Assembly (NCBI GenBank): GCA_030667645.1
Contig: DAOUVM010000068.1
Coordinates: forward strand, 1 to 9,053
Source: Ardenticatenales bacterium
GTDB taxonomy: Bacteria > Chloroflexota > Anaerolineae > Promineifilales > UBA4811
Direction: 5' to 3'
DNA: 9,053 nt
Shown: positions 7,074-9,053 of the stretch, one piece after another
How positions within the stretch are numbered: position 1 is the stretch's first letter
How the letters are laid out: every line of letters starts with the position of its first letter
The notes under the pieces: model-generated
Seen by the model: only the letters and a program-made list of their open reading frames with translations
The model's database searches: none
Told to the model about the DNA's origin: nothing
Position numbers and translations under genes: made by a program

Positions 7074-7097
7074 GCGCTGGTCTATATCAACCAGCGC
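7074..7097. terminator. Hairpin between the convergent prmA and infA genes, possible shared terminator
   Basis: GCGCTGGT (7074-7081) pairs perfectly with ACCAGCGC (7090-7097) around an 8-base loop. It sits 30 bases after the prmA stop and 28 bases after the infA stop on the other strand, which is where a terminator serving both would be expected. Neither strand has a T-run after the stem; on + it is followed by a C-run. It is therefore not a classical intrinsic terminator and may act as an mRNA 3'-end barrier or with Rho. Confidence 0.4.
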
Positions 7098-7125
7098 CCC
7101 CCCGGGTAGTGAGTGTCCGCGTCCT

Positions 7126-7377
7126 CTACTTGGGCCGGGCGTCGTATTGCTTTTTGTAGCGATAGGTGATCCGGCCTCGGGTCAGATCGTAGGGGGAGAT
7201 CTCCAGGCGTACCCGGTCACCGAGCAGGATGCGAATATAGTACTTGCGCATCTTGCCAGAGAGGTATGCCAGGACCTTGTGCCCGTTATCCAACTCGACG
7301 CGGAATTGGGTCGCTGGCAACGCCTCGACAACGGTTGCCTCGACCTCTATCTTCTCCTCTTTTTGTTTGGTTGTCAT
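7126..7377 (-). CDS. infA: Translation initiation factor IF-1
   Basis: The protein has 83 residues and is a single S1/OB-fold domain. IF-1 binds the A site of the 30S subunit and helps IF-2 and IF-3 during initiation. The sequence follows the family closely: KIEVEATVVEALPATQFRVE, then LDNGHKVLAYLSGKMRKYYI, RILLGDRVRLEISPYDLTRG and RITYRYKK. A nine-residue basic tail (KKQYDARPK) exceeds the usual end at YRYK. I start at the ATG (7377-7375), where homology begins, with AGGAG at 7385-7381 only three bases before it. An in-frame GTG at 7416 with better-spaced GAGGA (7426-7422) would add 13 residues and cannot be excluded. In many bacteria infA sits in the large ribosomal protein cluster; here it ends a small operon after the S1 and S21 genes, so a second copy may exist elsewhere. 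Confidence 0.94.
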   Translation of the reverse strand: MTTKQKEEKIEVEATVVEALPATQFRVELDNGHKVLAYLSGKMRKYYIRILLGDRVRLEISPYDLTRGRITYRYKKQYDARPK

Positions 7378-7460
7378 ATGCTCCTGAGGGACTGTTGGGG
7401 AATCGCTGAGGTTCACGGCGTTCCTCAGACGGCTTCCAAGCTAGCGTCCTGATTGGTGTC

Positions 7461-7655
7461 CTAGCGTTTTTGGTACTGACGACGTCTTTGCCGACGAATG
7501 GCCTTTTTCCGCTCCATGCGGCGCAACTCGCTCTTGGATACGTGCCAGCGCTTGCGGCGCAGGGCGCTCAACACACCATCGTTGGTAACCCGCTTTCGGA
7601 AGCGCCTGAGCAAGCTTTCCTGGGACTCGTTAGGCCTGAGTATAACGGTTGTCAA
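7461..7655 (-). CDS. rpsU: Small ribosomal subunit protein bS21
   Basis: The protein has 64 residues and is highly basic (many Arg and Lys), as normal for bS21, which sits on the 30S platform next to the 3' end of 16S rRNA and aids mRNA binding. Family features are the beta-strand start TTVILRPNESQESLLRRFRK, then RVTNDGVLSALRRKRW and an Arg-rich helix (YQKR end). The start appears to be TTG at 7655-7653. It is the only plausible start: no ATG or GTG occurs in frame at or before the conserved N-terminus, and AGGTGGTGAG at 7668-7659 provides a ribosome-binding site. The gene lies 37 bases after the S1 gene and 83 bases before infA on the same strand, so they probably share one mRNA. Confidence 0.94.
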   Translation of the reverse strand: MTTVILRPNESQESLLRRFRKRVTNDGVLSALRRKRWHVSKSELRRMERKKAIRRQRRRQYQKR

Positions 7656-7658
7656 TTT

Positions 7659-7668
7659 CTCACCACCT
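7659..7668 (-). promoter_or_regulatory. Ribosome-binding site fixing the TTG start of rpsU
   Basis: Read on the minus strand, AGGTGGTGAG precedes TTG, with the AGGTGG core seven bases before it. It differs from the ideal AGGAGGTGA by one base in the core. With no alternative start codon in frame upstream as far as the S1 stop region, this site supports TTG initiation. Confidence 0.7.
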
Positions 7669-7692
7669 CTCCGATAATGACTGCCAACCCGG

Positions 7693-8901
7693 TCATTCCT
7701 CCTCGCTAATCAGCTCGGACAGACCGATAACTTCGTCCAATGGTATTGCAGCCACGCGAGCCGCATGGCGCGCCATCCATTCCATCTGTTCCTCTGGCGT
7801 CACCGCCCGCAGGCTCAACCTAATCCGCCTTCGCTCTGCGTCGATACTGATGATGCGCAGCAGGTGCACTTCCCCCTCAAAGACCACTTTGCTCGGGTCC
7901 TTTCCGGCCGCCCGTGGGAGATGTTGGACATGTAACAGTCCCTCAATGCCTGGCTCTAGCCGGACAAACGCACCAAATGAGGCCACTCGCGTGATGTCTC
8001 CCTCAACGAGTTGGTTGACGTGGAACCGCTCTTCAATAGTTGACCAGGGATGCGGGGTCAGACGCTTGAGGCTCAGAGCAACGCGTTTGCGTTTGCGGTT
8101 CACCTTTAGAACATGGACCTTGACCCTGTCTCCCACGCGAAGCACTTCCTTGGGATGCTTGACGCGGTGCCAGGCGAGTTCAGAGATATGGATCAGGCCA
8201 TCACCACCACCCAGATCAACAAAGGCACCGAAATCTCGTAGCTCACGCACCCGGCCGGTACGCACCTCCCCTTCGGTCAGGTTGTCGATGAACTCCCTGC
8301 GCTCCCGTTCGCGCCATTCAGAGAAGGCTTTGCGATAGGAGAGAACCAGACGACGTCGGCGCCTATCCACCTCGACTATGCGGAGCGGCAACGCCCTTCC
8401 TACATAATTGCCCAGTCGCTCTCGGATCTGACTTGGATTGCTCCGCCTGGGGATGTCAAGCAACTGGGAAATCGGCACAAATCCACGCAGCTTGCCAAAT
8501 GGCACAATCACCCCACCTTGATTGTAGCCGGTCACCTTGCCTTCCCAGATGTCACCGCTTTCCTTGAGTTGCTCTGCGTCGATCCATTCCTCGTCCAGTA
8601 TCGCCTGATGGATGCTGACGACCAGCTTGCCGTCGCTGTCCTCAGAGCCGGTGATGTAGACCGGCACCTCACCTCCCACTTGAAGCGCATCGCGCCTGTC
8701 AGCGCTCAGTCTCTCCAAGTCGTGCGGTGGTATTATGCCCGATTTCTCAATACCCAGGTCGATAAAAGCGCCCAACTCTTCAACGGATGTGATGGTCCCC
8801 TGCATGATGTCGCCCCGCTTGACTTTGCCAAGATCAGGGATATCAGCCTGCAGTGGCTGGTCGGGTTGCTCCGATGACAGTTGTGATTGAGAGCTATCCA
8901 T
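7693..8901 (-). CDS. rpsA: S1-domain RNA-binding protein, ribosomal protein bS1 type
   Basis: The protein has 402 residues and four S1/OB-fold repeats at about 28-99, 116-192, 210-280 and 296-367. Proteins of this kind bind single-stranded mRNA and, when ribosome-associated, help bring it to the 30S subunit. The third repeat is the most canonical (EGEVRTGRVRELRDFGAFVD, then GLIHISELAW and GDRVKVHVLKVN), and the fourth has ITRVASFGAFVRLEPGIEGL. The first two are more diverged, as in bS1, where they contact the ribosome. An acidic tail ends SEEE. Four repeats is the length common outside Proteobacteria, whose S1 has six. The ATG at 8901 has AAGG (8912-8909) at suitable spacing. It heads a minus-strand set with rpsU and infA, which supports a role in translation; a general RNA-binding S1 paralogue is the main alternative. 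Confidence 0.85.
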   Translation of the reverse strand: MDSSQSQLSSEQPDQPLQADIPDLGKVKRGDIMQGTITSVEELGAFIDLGIEKSGIIPPHDLERLSADRRDALQVGGEVPVYITGSEDSDGKLVVSIHQAILDEEWIDAEQLKESGDIWEGKVTGYNQGGVIVPFGKLRGFVPISQLLDIPRRSNPSQIRERLGNYVGRALPLRIVEVDRRRRRLVLSYRKAFSEWRERERREFIDNLTEGEVRTGRVRELRDFGAFVDLGGGDGLIHISELAWHRVKHPKEVLRVGDRVKVHVLKVNRKRKRVALSLKRLTPHPWSTIEERFHVNQLVEGDITRVASFGAFVRLEPGIEGLLHVQHLPRAAGKDPSKVVFEGEVHLLRIISIDAERRRIRLSLRAVTPEEQMEWMARHAARVAAIPLDEVIGLSELISEEE

Positions 8902-8937
8902 CTAAAGACCTTATCAATGCACCAGGCCAATCAGCTC

Positions 8938-8988
8938 AAAAAAAAGCCCGGCAGTCTAGCTAATCTGTTCTAGGGCACGGCCGGGCTT
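8938..8988 (-). terminator. Intrinsic terminator on the minus strand, just upstream of the S1 gene
   Basis: On the minus strand AAGCCCGGC (8988-8980) pairs with GCCGGGCTT (8952-8944), followed directly by a run of T (eight in total, 8945-8938). The 27-base loop contains two CTAG tetramers (8973-8970 and 8959-8956) that can extend pairing inside it. The T-run fits transcription from right to left, so it would end a gene lying beyond the right edge. Only 36 bases separate it from the S1 start codon, and I see no clear promoter in that gap, so a role as a leader attenuator of the S1 operon is also possible. Confidence 0.75.
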
Positions 8989-9053
8989 CCGGGGCTAAAG
9001 TCATGCTGATCTCGCGTCACGCCAACGCGCTCTGTGTTCGGCGCCTCCTGATA

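Noticed and set aside
7649..8338. 229-codon + strand open frame opposite the S1 gene
   Set aside because: It is Ser/Arg-rich translation of the complement of S1 repeats, with no motif and a start that falls in the rpsU ribosome-binding region.
8902..8937. Promoter for the S1 gene made of TTGAGC and TGATAA with 17-base spacing
   Set aside because: The -10 candidate lacks the most important consensus positions, and transcription would start almost at the start codon.
8989..9053. Possible C-terminal end of a minus-strand gene at the right edge
   Set aside because: Two minus frames end before the terminator (TGA at 9019-9017 or 9003-9001), but only about 11-17 residues are visible and I cannot choose or identify either. 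A + strand frame from the ATG at 9003 has no ribosome-binding site.
1..9053. Search for mobile elements, CRISPR arrays, tRNA/rRNA genes, defence or biosynthetic systems
   Set aside because: No transposase, direct-repeat array, cloverleaf or rRNA segment was found by eye. The content is housekeeping chaperone and translation genes.

Overview
The window (9,053 bases, fairly GC-rich) looks like ordinary chromosome from a free-living bacterium. It carries a complete heat-shock chaperone operon and a second operon of translation-initiation genes. Operon order, a CarD-family regulator next to the heat-shock genes, an unassigned protein tail at the left edge that I associate loosely with Chloroflexota, and the style of the S1, S21 and IF-1 proteins make a member of the Chloroflexota (Anaerolineae-like) my best guess. 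That placement is inference, not proof.

Layout. Positions 2-247 (+) are the C-terminal 81 residues of a protein that starts outside the window. Positions 248-495 contain no convincing gene but hold a weak terminator candidate and a near-consensus sigma-A promoter (TTGACG, 17 bases, TATAAT) for a CarD-family RNA polymerase regulator (496-1083, +). Next come a second strong promoter (TTGACA, 17 bases, TATAGT) and a perfect 15-bp inverted repeat with a 9-base centre, which is an extended GC-rich CIRCE operator. This leads into hrcA (1230-2288), grpE (2360-2935), dnaK (2945-4834), dnaJ (4944-6074) and prmA (6132-7043), all on +. An 82-base convergent gap with a hairpin follows. On the minus strand, reading from right to left, are a four-domain S1 protein (8901-7693), bS21 (7655-7461, TTG start) and IF-1 (7377-7126). 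A U-tailed intrinsic terminator on the minus strand lies just upstream of the S1 gene (8938-8988).

How it works together. HrcA should repress its own operon through CIRCE. When unfolded protein occupies the chaperones and HrcA becomes inactive, DnaK, its exchange factor GrpE and its co-chaperone DnaJ are made together. PrmA, the ribosomal protein L11 methyltransferase, appears to ride along at the operon's end. The opposing operon joins three factors that act on mRNA recruitment and initiation on the 30S subunit.

I found no mobile element, CRISPR array, RNA gene or clearly novel system. The points worth a second look are the compensated GC variant of CIRCE, a changed interdomain linker in DnaK, the S1-S21-IF-1 gene grouping with unusual starts, and the terminator placed directly in front of the S1 gene.
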